Shown: positions 47,241 to 59,522 of the stretch, one piece after another
Position numbering within the stretch: position 1 is the stretch's first letter
Layout of the letters: the number at the start of each line of letters is the position of its first letter
DNA from: Bidens hawaiensis
Lineage: Eukaryota; Streptophyta; Magnoliopsida; Asterales; Asteraceae
Assembly (NCBI GenBank): GCA_021521415.1
Contig: JAIQDT010002053.1
Span: 1 to 64,000, forward strand
DNA length: 64,000 nt
Direction of reading: 5' to 3'
Program-made: the position numbers and the translations under genes
The notes under the pieces: model-generated
Seen by the model: the letters and a program-made list of their open reading frames with translations, nothing else
Databases searched by the model: none
What the model was told of the DNA's origin: nothing

Positions 47241-47923
47241 AGCTAAGCTTACAATGCGTGTATGACTATCTTAATCACAACTCAAAACATACCAAACTCA
47301 AAATACACCCACTTTTAATCCAACGCGAATGAAAGTGGGGTCGTCACCCCAATAGATCTATCAATATTTCTGTGCCTTTATTTATTTATTTATTTCCGTT
47401 AACAGCTATTTAACCAATTTAACTCATTCCACTATCATATAGTTTGTAAAACAACATGCATTTAAATATAATATGTCTTTCCCCCAAAACACAATAAAAA
47501 TGTTTCATTTACAAACGAGGGGGTATTTAGAGAAACTCACATTTACCGGGTAATACGTCAATAATGTCCAAATACTTGTGTCCTGTTAATATAGTGCACG
47601 TTTTAATAATCTATTCATGTTTATAAATTTTAAGTTGTTCATTCAACTTAATGCGTTCACATAAACCTTTTATTTTTTAAAACGTTTGTTTTCATTGTTT
47701 CAACTTAATGCGTTCACATAAACATTTTGTTTTCATTGTTTCATTCAACTTAATGCGTTCACTTGTGTCCTTGGTTCGGTTAATTTGAAATTGTTAAATC
47801 TCACAAAAGCACATAGCTCCTAACACATTATAGTCTTCTATTATTGTTAGACTAACTTTTTCATTTGCATGCACATAATAGTAACTATTTATAATAATAA
47901 ACATTATTTATGTTTATCAAACG

Positions 47924-48352
47924 TGTAAGAACATAAGACGGATCAAGATCACGTTATGTTTACTATACAAAGATTAATGGCAGAGACACTAACCAAAAGG
48001 ATAAACACATAGAAATTCACCAAAGATTTTCTAATATTTATATAACATGAAAGCGCTCTCTCTCTCTCTCTATCTCTAAATACTTTTCTCTCTAAGATTA
48101 CAAATGATTATTGAGAATTATCAAATATGACATGATAGGCTCATGTTTATACTAAAACACTATAGGCCGTATAAGATGGGTGTGGCGTATAATCCTATAC
48201 GTTGCCTAACTTATACGTTCCTTACAACATATCTAACAATATTAGCTCATTTAACCAATCCAAGACCTAGAGATAGACAAAAATGCTCTAACAGTCTCCC
48301 CCTTGGATATTGCTTGTTCTTAATTTCTAAAAAGTAACGTTTATTCCCAACA
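47924..48352 (-). mobile_element. Element S: solo copia-like LTR (47924-48293) with a 59-bp PPT-containing extension
   Basis: LTR from TGTAAGAACA to GCTCTAACA, then GTCTCCCCCTTGG (a purine tract on the minus strand) and further sequence ending CCCAACA at 48352. Flanks are AAACG (47919-47923) and AAACT (48353-48357), a one-mismatch TSD. The sister LTR lacks it (ATTAAACGTAAGTTTTAG near 40566). It includes a (CT)n run at about 48055-48081. Confidence 0.75.
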
Positions 48353-49110
48353 AAACTTGAGTTTTAGTATAGTTTTATTACCGTGAATATACAATTCTAC
48401 TCCAAGTTTTATAAACTTTATGTTTTTAAACTATTTCTCTGGTTTTGCCAGTTTCACGTCAAACGGCTAACCGGTTAATGTTTTGTACAAATATGTTATG
48501 GTTTTAAGTATGAAAACACTTTTATATTTAAAAAATACATACATTTTAAAGTTTATTTGCTAAAAATATTTTTGTTTCCATTTCGTTAACATTTACATAA
48601 AAGTAGTCATTTTTAACGTTTCGCGACGCGAACCACTTAAATCAGGTTTTACCAACTTGACTTTATTGTATACATTATAATATGTGTTATGCATTTAAAA
48701 TTTGGTTTTTCTTGCTGTTTTAAGAAAAATTTGGTTTTTCTTGCTGTTTTTCTTGCATCGAAAAGTTGTATTTTCGACCATTTAAGCAAATAGTTTATCA
48801 TTTAAGCCAAGTAAAGCACTTTAAGCACATAACACATAAAATATGAATATTTCATATGTCTTTTAATTTTTTATATTTTCATTATATGGTGTGACTTCCA
48901 ACAATACATTTGCATAAATTTAAAGTGTGTATTTTTTTTTAAATCACGTGTATTATTTATCGTAACTATTAAGTATAAAATATCTAATCATTTTCGAATT
49001 ATTATAACACTTAGACATGCCATAAAAATCCAAAATCCTTATACATTAAGTTTTTGTTTTACATTTTAATAATATGCCAATGTCATATTTAAAGTTACAT
49101 TACACAGTCA

Positions 49111-49144
<34 letters not shown>

Positions 49145-50156
49145 TCATGATTGACCAATTATATATTTTATGCATATTTTACGATATAAAACTTTATATG
49201 GACTAATTTTTATAACAATCATCAACATGAATCATCATTTAAACTTAACAAACTAGCATTTCTATGTAACTAGTTAACAAAACACAAATATGTATATACA
49301 CACATACACGCTCGCGCCTACACATGCATGCACATACATCTTCAAATTTTCCATTTTTTTTACATTTTATTTGGTGTGGGTCTTTGTTTGTTTAATTTAT
49401 CTAATTGCATGAACAACTTATTATCAATGCTTTGAAAGAAATCATAACTTTAATAATTGTGGGTTTTTACCTTAAATTAGGGGTGAAGATGATGGTTCCT
49501 TAGTGTGATACTATAGTTAATCTTTTATAACTCCTTAACGTAGCAACAAAAGTGGCTTTAGATTTTCTACAATACTTAAACTTGGATGGTTCCTAGCATA
49601 ATATTTTTAGGATGATGAAAAATGAAAAAGATATCAAGTTGGGTTGTTTTTGGTGTACGTGTCGTGACTGGTCGGGTTTCTCGGTATGTCAAAACTACCT
49701 CCCGAACCTTCTATATATAGTAAATCAAGTGATGAGTCATCAGAAAACTTGTCGCACGTAGATGGGAGTCATGCTATAGGTCGACACATGTCAAAAATCA
49801 TGATTACTTATAATGATTATTGCGAGGCATGGCAATAAATGTTACAGAGACAAGACACATGTCTAAGGAGGTGTCATTTACGCAAGGGTAGTAGGTTCAG
49901 GTGTTGACACATGGCGCACAGACTAACCACATCTACCGACACTTGGTGCTGCATATTCTACATATTATAAATTTTAACTAAGGAAATGGTCGTCATAAAT
50001 TCTAATAACTTACTAGTTGAATCTGATATTAAATTCCTTACAATACTAAATAATATTATCAAGATTTGGTGAACGTCGGATTTGTTGCAATTATGGTGTG
50101 CTATATCGGTTCCTATGCGTTTACTTTCTAAGTTTCATTAACCAAAGCCTTTAAAA

Positions 50157-50158
50157 TG

Positions 50159-50226
<68 letters not shown>
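50157..50226. repeat. (AAT)n microsatellite in the middle H LTR
   Basis: About 70 bp of perfect AAT repeats; longer than its counterpart at 42349-42399. Confidence 0.95.
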
Positions 50227-50229
<3 letters not shown>

Positions 50230-50518
50230 AAGTTATGTCCTATTATTATTTTTATTAACAATATATGATTTTGGGTCATTTCTACTGATTTAATTAATTT
50301 TGGACTTCCAATTTTTTCCGTTCGTCGCTAGCGTTCGTTTCGCGCAGTGTCTGCTACGCGCCAAAGTTTAACATATTTTAACGTAATAAAACATAACTCA
50401 TATATTCTTCGAGTGTTTAGAATAACATAACATTATTTTTAGTAAAAATAATATTTTATTATTCATAATCTTTGATTAAATTAGTAATGGATTACGCTTA
50501 AAATAGCCGGGTGTCACA

Positions 50519-50651
50519 TTCTCCCTTCATTTAAGAAATTTCGTCCCAAAATTTAGAAGGTAACACTTGTGTTAATTCTATGGGGAAGAGGTGAGCATAT
50601 TTTCGTTTCATTTAATCTCGTCATTCCCACGTTATCGTAGGGCCATGACTC
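50519..50651 (-). pseudogene. Internal end of gypsy element H-II, first piece
   Basis: The purine tract and conserved GGGACGAAATTTC motif next to the LTR, then sequence matching 42687-42815. It is cut by element B at 50652-50656 (TSD) and resumes at 57799. Confidence 0.75.
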
Positions 50652-50656
50652 AAATT

Positions 50657-51158
50657 TGTAAAACCCTACCTTGATCTCGGATATAAGGTTCAATAACAAT
50701 TACGGATCTACTTCATAGTTGCTCTTATATGTTATAGGTTGTATATATTAATTAGTATTAGTTGTATTGATATGTGTATGTATAATATAGATTGAATAAT
50801 TATGATGAAGCTTGAGAGGAAATCTGGACAACAATTTGTTAATCTTTAACTCAAAAACTTAGATTAAACAGTGGACTACACCACTATATATAGAAGATGG
50901 GTCTAGTTCGTTACACATTCCGTAACGAACTAGCCACCCACTTCGTTACAATACATTTAACAAATAAACTTAAAGAAACACCCCCTGATTCGCTAAACAT
51001 CCTTAACGAATCAGGAGGAACTTAACTTAAGGTCTAGTTTGTTAAACATCCTTAACGAACTAGACATGTCCCTTAAGGAACTAGCTTAAATATAATTAAC
51101 TTTTACATTAAATAAACGATAAATACAAAGACTCGAGATGCAAAACCGTGTACTAACA
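50657..51158 (-). repeat. P-type 3' LTR of element B (502 bp) with three hairpins
   Basis: TGTAAAACCC to GTACTAACA on the plus strand. TATA at 50886-50895 (CTATATATAG). Hairpins: 50903-50933 (12-bp perfect arms), 50984-51015 (12 of 13 paired), 51032-51065 (13 of 14 paired). Loops are ACATTCC or ACATCC. Purine tract on the high side at about 51159-51170. Confidence 0.85.
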
Positions 51159-54100
51159 GACAACCCCTCGTCTTGAGCTCTTTGTCTTTAATTTACTTGA
51201 AGCGTATTGTCTGCCAATCTCTGCAACTGTGAATACCATGTTCATGACACACACGAACAACGCGTTGAAACTGCATTGCTCGGTCATAGTCTTCATGACG
51301 CTCTATCAATATTTTATTCTTAAATAGCACGTCATTGTCGGTCTCCGTTAAATTCGCAAGCCACATAGGACCAATGATCTTTATCAGCTCAGTCTTTAAT
51401 CCTTTACCCAGCACAATAACGGCCTCGCCAGTTCGGTTATCGTAGTACTAGCGGTTGAAAGATAAATAAATGTGTTGGTTCAATGTCTTCACCGGCATAC
51501 ACTTCATGGTCTTTGGCTGCTTTACCTTAAGAACCGACTTCCTCCAACCTCTCCTTGGATCAATTTCATCGATACGCTTACGTTTAGGGACCTATGGTTT
51601 AAGGAACTTAGACTTATGATTGACCTCAAACAAAAGATGTTTGTGAAACCAATTTGCAAGTTGAACTCCCCCAAGGTTTATAAAAGGACGGTACGCCAAA
51701 GTCCGCACGTCCCATCTTGGTAACGAAAGAACGTCTGTAATCTTTGCATAATACTGAACACCCTTCTCCCATTTGATAATACATACATTTAAATCAGAAT
51801 CAAACAACCATGAGATAATATCACCTTGAACTTTAGATACAACCTTGAAGATGGTCATTTGATTTGCTTGAGCTCGAGCGACAGCTTTAACTTTCTATTC
51901 TTTATCCACATACTGGAATGCCTTAATAATCTTACGAGAATTCTTGTACCGATGAACAAACCATTTCTGAATGTCAGCAACAGACGGATAGGGCTTTGAA
52001 TCAAATCTCGTATCAACAACATTCTTGCCCTTGGAAGTCTTCTCTAGATGGTCTTCTGCTGCTTTGACCATTTCCTCAGTAAATATAGGAGCACCCTGAT
52101 CAATATTAGTGTGTTGAAATAAATCAGGGTATTCCTCAGCAGTCATGTCCTTGATCTCCACTTCCTCATCCTCATAAATAAACGCCGTACTCATCTCAAC
52201 AGTTGGATTATTTAAGATCTCTTCATCATTTTCAACCTCCACGTTATCCTCAGCCTCTAACAAGGTTAATTCATCATCGTTTAGACCAAGCAGTATGGAA
52301 ATTTGCTCTCGTGTTAGTGACCTCTCAACAAACTGTCCTTCCTCAATCTCATTCGCATTAACAATGCTTCTAACCACCCCCTCACCATCAACAAAGATGA
52401 CAGTATCAGCCTTGATCATCTCAATGGGTGTAGCAACTATAGTATCATGAAAAGCAATGATCTGTTTTCCAGAATCACCAACTGCACTAGTACCAGCACC
52501 TGAAGTCGATTCGTGAGTTTGTTTAGGCTCACTTCCTCCAGTACCCAAAGCATCTAGATCTTCTTCATCGTTTTTGAGCTTCTTTAGTTCATCATCCTTG
52601 CATGTAAGCTACAAGATAAGATCTTCATGATGTTTTATTTTCAGCCCCTGAGACTCAACAATCTCATGGAGGGCCTTTGTCTCCTTCTGGCAGAAAGATA
52701 CATAACTTACCAGCTTCTTTTGATTTTCCATCATGCATTCTTGAGTCATTCGGTCAGCAGACATTTGATTTTCATACAAATGAAGTAGACTCAAGACCAT
52801 GTTCATCTGTTGATCATGAGACATAGCAAGAAACGAAGAAGGAATTGGTTGAACCGGTCCTTGAGGTCTGTTAAGCCTCAAATATGAAAAATCCATAGGT
52901 GGTGGAGGCATCATCATGTGTGGAGGAGAGACCACGGAAGTAGAAGTTGTAGGCCTTGGTATTGTAGATAAAACCAATTGAGGAATCATATCAAGCCTCG
53001 GATCCAACGTAAGCGTGGTGGTCAAAGTTAATTCTGGGGTGCTAGTAGTAAGCGGAACCGCTGGTCTTTGAGAGGCGGACGACCTTGGAGGTTGAACTCC
53101 AAATGAGATGCCCACACCAGCTTACACTCATCGCTTAGACGACCCTTTGCCCACCAAATCTTTTCCTTTTCTTTTGCGTTGAGCGGCTATAGTAGCAGCT
53201 AAAGCAACTTCAACCGCAGCTTGTTGTTGATCATGGGCATCACCATCACCACCATTACCACCATTACCATCTTCATCATCATTATCTTCACACTCATATC
53301 CATTGTTCCCACCTGTTCCTTTCTCATGCTCAGAATCCGAATCATCGTGAATCCAACGATCATGGTCAGGACATACATAATCTGGATTCACGAGATGACC
53401 AATCAATCTTTTGAATCTAGGAGGAGGAGTTTGACGATATGACTTCATCCTTCCCATAGTGTCTGCCTTCATGTGATCCAAAATAAGTTTATCATTAACA
53501 TCTGTTGGATCGATCACCAAATCCCTAATTGCATCTTGAACAAACAATTGGATGAATCGAGGATACATTAAGAACTTTACGCGTCGTTTCCCAAGAATAC
53601 AATTTTCTTTGAGATGATGAAAGATCTTTTCCGAGAAATTGTAGGGCTTACTCAATACTAACGCAACAAATGCCGATTGGAGCATGATACGACATTCGTT
53701 AAACCCTTCTTTTCGTCCACCAAGGCAATGTATAAGAACATGAAGTATGTACTTGTATTGGGGACACAAGTATGCCTTGTTGTACATGGAGTCATCAACG
53801 TTACCAGAATAAAATACACGTCCAAACAGCCCTCTGATCAGATCTTTGTGGTACTCGCTCGGGTCATCAATAGTGTCATCGAACCTCAACACCCTTCGAA
53901 TGGTCTCAATAGATACTACAACAGGTCTATCATTAATTTCAGCAGCAATGTAGTTCTCTGTTTCCACACAACTCGCGGTGTTCCAAAATTTACGAACGAT
54001 GCTAAACCGAACGCCAGAGTAGGTAGTTACGACATACTGGATATCCGAACGAAGGATAAATGCCAACATTCCACCAAATACATTCTCGTCAGAAAAGTCT

Positions 54101-54219
54101 GTACCCAAAAAGGCACAAACGTTGTGTCGTTTGTCATATGGAAGCATAGGAATATCCTATTCCTGTTGTTGTTGTTGTGGTGCGTCAACGGGAGGATCTT
54201 GATCCATGTTATCAGCCAT
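51159..54219 (-). pseudogene. aORF of element B (single frame with stops only)
   Basis: From ATG 54219 all recognisable parts lie in one frame of about 1010 codons. It is broken only by stops at about 54157, 53128, 52609, 51895, 51592, 51448 and 51193, with no frameshift. N-terminal domain: PYDKRHNVCAFLG, FSIVRKFWNTASC, YKYILHVLIHCLGGRK, KFLMYPRFIQLFVQD. Then NPDYVCPDHDRWIHDDSDSE and an acidic Asp/Gly run, a basic AAQRKRKGKD patch (possibly nuclear) and a Pro/Thr linker. Next are YVSFCQKETKALHEIVESQG, RSLTREQISILLGLNDDEL, FIYEDEEVEIKDMTAEEYPD and SWLFDSDLNVCIIKWEKGVQ, ending with DNRTGEAVIVLGKGL and GPMWLANLTETD. It aligns along its length with A. Function unknown. Confidence 0.8.
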
Positions 54220-54889
54220 TGAAGTGTAAACAAACCCGATAATCAGTGATATTAAATAATAGTACTCAAATATAATTTAAAAATGAACCAATTAATAAAA
54301 CTTTTAATTCTAAAATAATTAACATGTCATTCCTTAGATATTCTGATTAGTTATGACGAAATGGAATTTCGGTAAGGCTAATTAGCTACCTCGCTATCAA
54401 GTAAATAATTAACGAATTAGACGTAACGAATCACTAATAAAAGTTTAACGAATTATGGTCTAATTCGTTATAAATACCGAAGGAGAATCTAATTCGTTAT
54501 AAGTGACGATTCGTTAGCCTGATTTGTATAAAATGTGTAATGAATTGGACACGAATGAGTTCCAATTCGTTAACAATAACGAATGGCCAATTAAGCTTAA
54601 TAATTAACTAATTGGTCAAGGTCAAAATCACCAAGAACACTAAAACTCAAGTTAGCAATCCTGCAATCAATTCCACCATAAACAACGATGAATAACCGAA
54701 CAAATGATCACAAGGATCTCGGAAACCCATTGTGATTAGAATTGTACTGAGCTGTATTACCAAAACATGGTACAAATCGGTAAAAATAAGGGTTTATATA
54801 AAGCATAAAACCGAGAGTAAAATCCAATAATTAAACCAGCAAACATTCATCAAAGATGACGTAACATATCACGTTTTGATTGAATTTAC
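54220..54889 (-). other. Possible intron region upstream of the aORF in element B
   Basis: Donor CACAAG|GTAAATTC at 54890/54889 is equivalent to that of element A. The acceptor next to the start codon has lost its AG (TTTACACTTCAATGG), so splicing could not finish at the expected place. It contains the array part at about 54395-54600. No gene. Confidence 0.4.
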
Positions 54890-55280
54890 CTTGTGAATAA
54901 GAATATATCATTAAAACACAATATAACGATGATCAAAGATTTAGGAAACAATTCGCCAGAGTAACAGTAGGAAAAGGTGAAGAAGAATGTGAATAGTATG
55001 AGACGAATCGCCTCACGAATCCCTAATTACCCTGATACGCACAGTTTCCAATGTAACAAATTATCTGATTCATTTAAATTTTGAGTTAACGAATCAGGTG
55101 ATTCGTTATCTTAAAATTAACACGTGGCTTAAACGAATTACAAGTAATTCGTTAAAATCTTAACGAATTAGAAGCCATTCGTTACAAAGTGGCGGAAGCG
55201 AAATAAGTTAACGAATTGGAGTTCAATTGGTTATAATTGACTTTAATTTGTTAAAATTTAACGAATCACATGTAACGAAT
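54890..55280 (-). promoter_or_regulatory. AACGAAT array upstream of the aORF in element B
   Basis: Dense AACGAATT/ATTCGTTA words at about 55060-55280, in the same place as 4861-5092 in element A. The TATA box seen in A is not kept here. Confidence 0.45.
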
Positions 55281-57408
55281 TACTTTATGTAATTTTAAAT
55301 TAAATAATTAAATCAATTAAATTAAATATTAATTAAATAATAAAACCAAATAACCTAAATGAATCACCAAGAACCCATATCTCGATGATGGAATACCTTA
55401 ATGTGTTTTATATTTACAAACACTTAACTTAAAGAGAAAAAATAAATAATATGTAAAATGAAAAAGAAAATTTTTTTTGGTATTTTAAATTTTTGTTAAT
55501 GGAAAATATTTACCATAAAACTATCCGAAAATTAAAATGTAAAACAAGAAAATATTTTTGTGTTTTTGTTAAGAGTTTTCAAAAGCAGTACATATTTTTG
55601 AATTTTTGGTGAGTTTGAGAAGAGAATCATATTGACTAGATTGCCCTTCCTTCACAGTTTTATACTTCAGAGATATTGTGACTGCGTTAAGTCGGTCATT
55701 GGTATTGTTGTCCACCTAAATCTTATAACAAACCTTCAAGCGTTTATGTGATATGATTAATAGTTCAGTTAGAGCACAGAATATCAGAAACTATCAGCCT
55801 CTAATCTCGGTTCAAACTTAATTTGATATTTTCCATATCACCCGAAGTTGACTTAAACCATTATATTACTGATCAAAATTTAAATTTTATAGAAATTTAT
55901 GAGCAATGCATTGAGTTTCTTTTACAATGAGTGAGTATGCACGAGTTCATTTGTCGGTTTACATACACTGTATCCCCTGGGGTCCGTTTCTTAATGGTAT
56001 TGAGACGCGCGCAAGGGAAGAACAAATGTATGACCAACAGCGGATTTTGATCAAGTCATTAATTCAGATTGTACAAGGTTCAACGGTGATCAAATTTAAT
56101 GACTTTTAAGTTTGCTCTAAAAGAGAGTGAAATATTCATGCATATGAATACCCAGATGATTAAGCCGCATAAAGACTCACATTAGGAACATCCCAATGCA
56201 TTAGGAACATCTTAGAAAAATTTCGATTAAGAAAATTTTTCCCGGTTTTCCTGCCAAAAATTCACTGAAAATTATCGAAAAATAAATATTTTCGCCAAAA
56301 TTTTCAAGAATGAAATCTCCATCACGAGAAGTATCCAGGAAAAAAAATTCACGCAAGAAAAATTTTCCCGCCAAAAATTCGCGCAAGAAAAATTTTCTTG
56401 GTTTTTTTTGTTTTTTTTTTAACGAATTGCCTCTCAATTCGTTATAAATATTGACTCATTCGTTAACTTAGTTCATGCTCTCCCTTCGTTAACATAATCA
56501 CCATTCGTCACACGCTTAACGAATCTGCCCAATTCGTTATAAATTACCATTCTAATTCGTTATAACAGTTACACGAATGGCCTACCATTCCTTAAAATTT
56601 CCACTTCGTCATCTACATTAACGAATTAGCTTAATTCGTTACCATTAACTTACTTAACTTAACGAATTGCCTTAATTTGTTACCTTTAACTTAACGAATC
56701 AGCATGATGAAATAACTTAACGAAGTACCTTAATTCTTTATCTTTAACTTAACGAACTACCTTGACGAATCTTCTTAATTCTTTATCATTAACTTAACGA
56801 ATTACCTTAACGAATTACCTTAACAAATTACCATAATTCGTTAAAATTTCCATAACTAATTGCTACACTAGATTCGTTAAACTTCCATAACGAATCAGCT
56901 ACGGTAACATAACGAATCAGCTACAGTAACTTAACGAATCAGGTTTTTGGATCTGAACTGTTCGCCAGAAAAACGTTTTTCGCCAGAAAATTCAGTACTT
57001 GGGAATCTTAGATCTGGCCGGAATCTGCATTTTCAAGCTTCATCCATGGCAGATTCATCATAAACACATAATTAACCATGAAAATCTACCCGAACACTCA
57101 GATTTTCACTCTAAACACGAATCTATCATCCAAATAACTTAACAATCATTGAATCATCATAAACGGAATCAAACCGTGATCATGATCTTCCATGGCAGAT
57201 CCTTCAATACACCATAACTTATCACCAAGTTACACAGGAAGCATCATCTTCCATCAATAAACACGAATTCACCAACAAATCCACCAATAACACACTAAAT
57301 TAATCCAGATATGACCAAATCAGTCCAAAACTCGAAGAACAAGAAGAACATCAGATTCATACCTTAATCGATGTGCCGAGAGCAGCCATCTTCTTTGATA
57401 CCAATTAT
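55281..57408 (-). other. Long leader of element B with a third AACGAAT array
   Basis: Next to the LTR the minus strand reads TTGGTATCAAAGAAGATGGC, a PBS-like site one base off the common core. From about 56415 to 56945 the words AACGAATT and ATTCGTT recur about 25 times. A 30-bp direct repeat sits at 56347-56396 (CGCAAGAAAAATTTT twice). At 55481-55880 it matches element A (about 5280-5645). No gene recognised; the 60-codon frame at 55927-56109 has no known relative. Confidence 0.5.
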
Positions 57409-57709
57409 TGTAACCTTCCATGGATCTAGCCGCGTCGGTACATCGATAAACACAAGACGATATGAATACTTTAAATACAATTTATTGATAATTTAGAGTA
57501 AATACATTATGGTGGATGGAATAACTTATGGAGAGCATAATTACTATAACTTAGATCTCTCACTATCTACACAAGCTCTTTCTAAAATTAAGACATGAGC
57601 TACCTATTTATATGCTGAAGCTCATTAACAATAAATAGAAACTAAATACACAGACTAGACACCCTATAACTTATTCAATCGCTACGGACACCAAAACCGT
57701 GCACTAACA
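57409..57709 (-). repeat. K-type 5' LTR of element B (301 bp)
   Basis: TGTAACCTTCC to GTGCACTAACA on the plus strand; same family as 5662-5950. TATA box at about 57604-57613 (CTATTTATAT). No hairpin array. It is followed on the high side by GACACCCCTTTTCC, a purine tract on the minus strand. Confidence 0.8.
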
Positions 57710-57793
57710 GACACCCCTTTTCCGTAGCTATCGAATACTTTAATTTTGAATACGTTAACTGCAAATCACCAGCCACAAAGCCGTGCACTAAGA
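57710..57793 (-). other. PPT-containing extension at the 5' end of element B
   Basis: From the outer end the minus strand reads TCTTAGTGCACGGCTTTGTG, then aORF-end-like sequence, then GGAAAAGGGGTGTC and the LTR. It is the counterpart of 5951-6035. The TSD AAATT touches its outer end, so it was part of the inserted DNA. Confidence 0.8.
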
Positions 57794-57798
57794 AAATT

Positions 57799-59522
57799 CA
57801 ACCTAACTTTGACAAGCTCGATTCGGTTTTGCCTGAGTTACTGGATTTCAAATCCATGATTTCTGCATGTTTTACAATATATTGAATATTGTTGTCTTTG
57901 AGGACTTTGTCAGATGGAATGATCAGTGATTTTTCAGATACGTATTTCTTTAGATTAGACACGTGGAACGTGTCAAATATTTTTCTAAATACTGGAGGCA
58001 GTTTGTGCTCGCATGCTACCAGACCCAATAATTTGGCGATTACAAAAGGTCTAATATAATGAAAACTCAGGGCCTCTCAACTTCTCTTAGCAATGTGACG
58101 ATAGAAAATATTTGTTTCAGTATAAGGCTCCCAACGATGGGACTCCAATATTGGAAGATAAATGTTTTGAACACCTTGCCAATGGTAGGCAAATATTCCA
58201 AAGATTCTTGGAGGGTTAACCCAATCTTTGACATAGAAAGCCATACTATAGTTCAAAAGCACTTGTAAATTCACAATTATGTTCTAGAATCATAATTGTC
58301 AATTTACCTTACACGATTTCTCTAGTATTCTTTTCGTTGGGAATCAATCATTTCTCCATCATAGCTTTTTTTCCTAATGGGCAGAGAATGAACGAATCGA
58401 ATTATAATTATCAGAGAGTGTCGTGCTTACTTAGGTATTTGTGGGAATTCGTTTATGAAGTATATGGAAATGTACTCTCATTTTTATTGAGTAATTTCTT
58501 GTTGTTTGATAAGTTCATATGGCTTATGATATTCTGTTTTAACCCTTGATCATGCTAAACATTCATTGCTATATACTATAATGTTTATTTTAATACTAGT
58601 TTACTAATACGTTCTTTGGAGGTTTTTGTAGATTCTTGATGAATTGAGAATTTAGACTTATGCATTCGTCTAATACTAATTCACATAAATCTTCATATCG
58701 AGGCATCTAAACTCTATTCAATCAGTTTAAGATTTCTCTTTAATGAAGGCTTTTCCTTCTACATTTCCAATATGAGTTGAAAGGCTTGTTTGTAACATTA
58801 TTCCCAGTGTGCATATATGGAAGGATTCTCTTTTCTACTCAATCATCAGCTACAATTTTTATTTTACCTACGTGGTAATAAATATCAAAATTGTGATAAA
58901 TGACTAGGTCTACTTCAATGGGCTCGCCCATTTTGAGTTCCATTTGATCTACAACACATAGAATACTCTTATGGTCGATGTAGTTTGTACACTTAGTTCC
59001 ATAAAGATGATATCTTTAAGTCTTAAGAGTAATAACTCTAAATGTGAGTTGTATAATGCACATCAAGTTATCATGATGCATAGCTATTGTCTTTTGTCTT
59101 TTTGCATAAGCATGCATACAAGACCTAAGCGTATAACATCAAAATTACTATAAATCTATGTTTTCCTTCTAGGAGGGGCAAGATAGGTGCATTACATAAT
59201 CTTTTGCTTAGTAATTGAGAAGCTTCCACTTGTCTTCTTGTTTAAGGAATATTTCTTTTCATTTTGGGTTAATGTCGTCAAAGGTCATGCTAATATTGAC
59301 TATGCATCTCCAATAATTCCCTGTAAGGCCTAAAAGTTGTCGCACTTCAGTAAGAGAACTTGATGTTTCCCAATCCTTAATTGCTTAAATCTTTAATATA
59401 CTTATACGTATACCTTTCTTACTAATTATATGTCTAAGACAATGAATTTACAAAATCCAGAAATCATACTTAGAGAATTTCTACATACAATGATTAGCTA
59501 TTCTCAACTCAGTTTAAAGTGT
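57799..59522 (-). pseudogene. Internal region of gypsy element H-II, second piece (decayed pol)
   Basis: Matches 42822-44540 of H-I along its length. The integrase end is readable at 58028-57798: FRKIFDTFHVSNLKKYVSEK then VKHAEIMDLK. Everything else is stops. It ends at the start of element F. Confidence 0.7.

Larger units (their letters stand above)
46511..50518 (-). repeat. Middle LTR of the H array (4008 bp with insertions)
   Basis: Same ends as 39742-42686. It is longer because it holds a MITE (46987-47240), an extended solo LTR (47924-48352) and extra sequence at about 47525-47870 with three copies of CAACTTAATGCGTTCAC (47644, 47701, 47746). PBS and internal region follow on its low side, while a purine tract and another internal region lie on its high side. 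It is thus shared by two tandem elements. A 35-bp duplication (TTTGGTTTTTCTTGCTG) lies near 48700-48760. Confidence 0.85.
50657..57793 (-). mobile_element. Element B: chimeric, aORF-only copia-like element, TSD AAATT
   Basis: AAATT lies at 50652-50656 and 57794-57798. The H-I copy shows the empty site with one such word (GACTCGAATTCAACATGAC near 42817). Minus-strand order: 84-bp extension with PPT (57793-57710), K-type LTR (57709-57409), PBS-like site, leader with AACGAAT array, intron-like region, aORF (54219-51193), PPT, P-type LTR (51158-50657). There is no gag or pol. The two LTRs are not alike, as in element A. Confidence 0.85.

Noticed and set aside
53677..54222. 181-codon plus-strand frame
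   Set aside because: Shadow of the aORF of element B on the opposite strand.
55927..56109. 60-codon plus-strand frame in the leader of B
   Set aside because: Not recognisable, no counterpart in A, no promoter or splice context seen.
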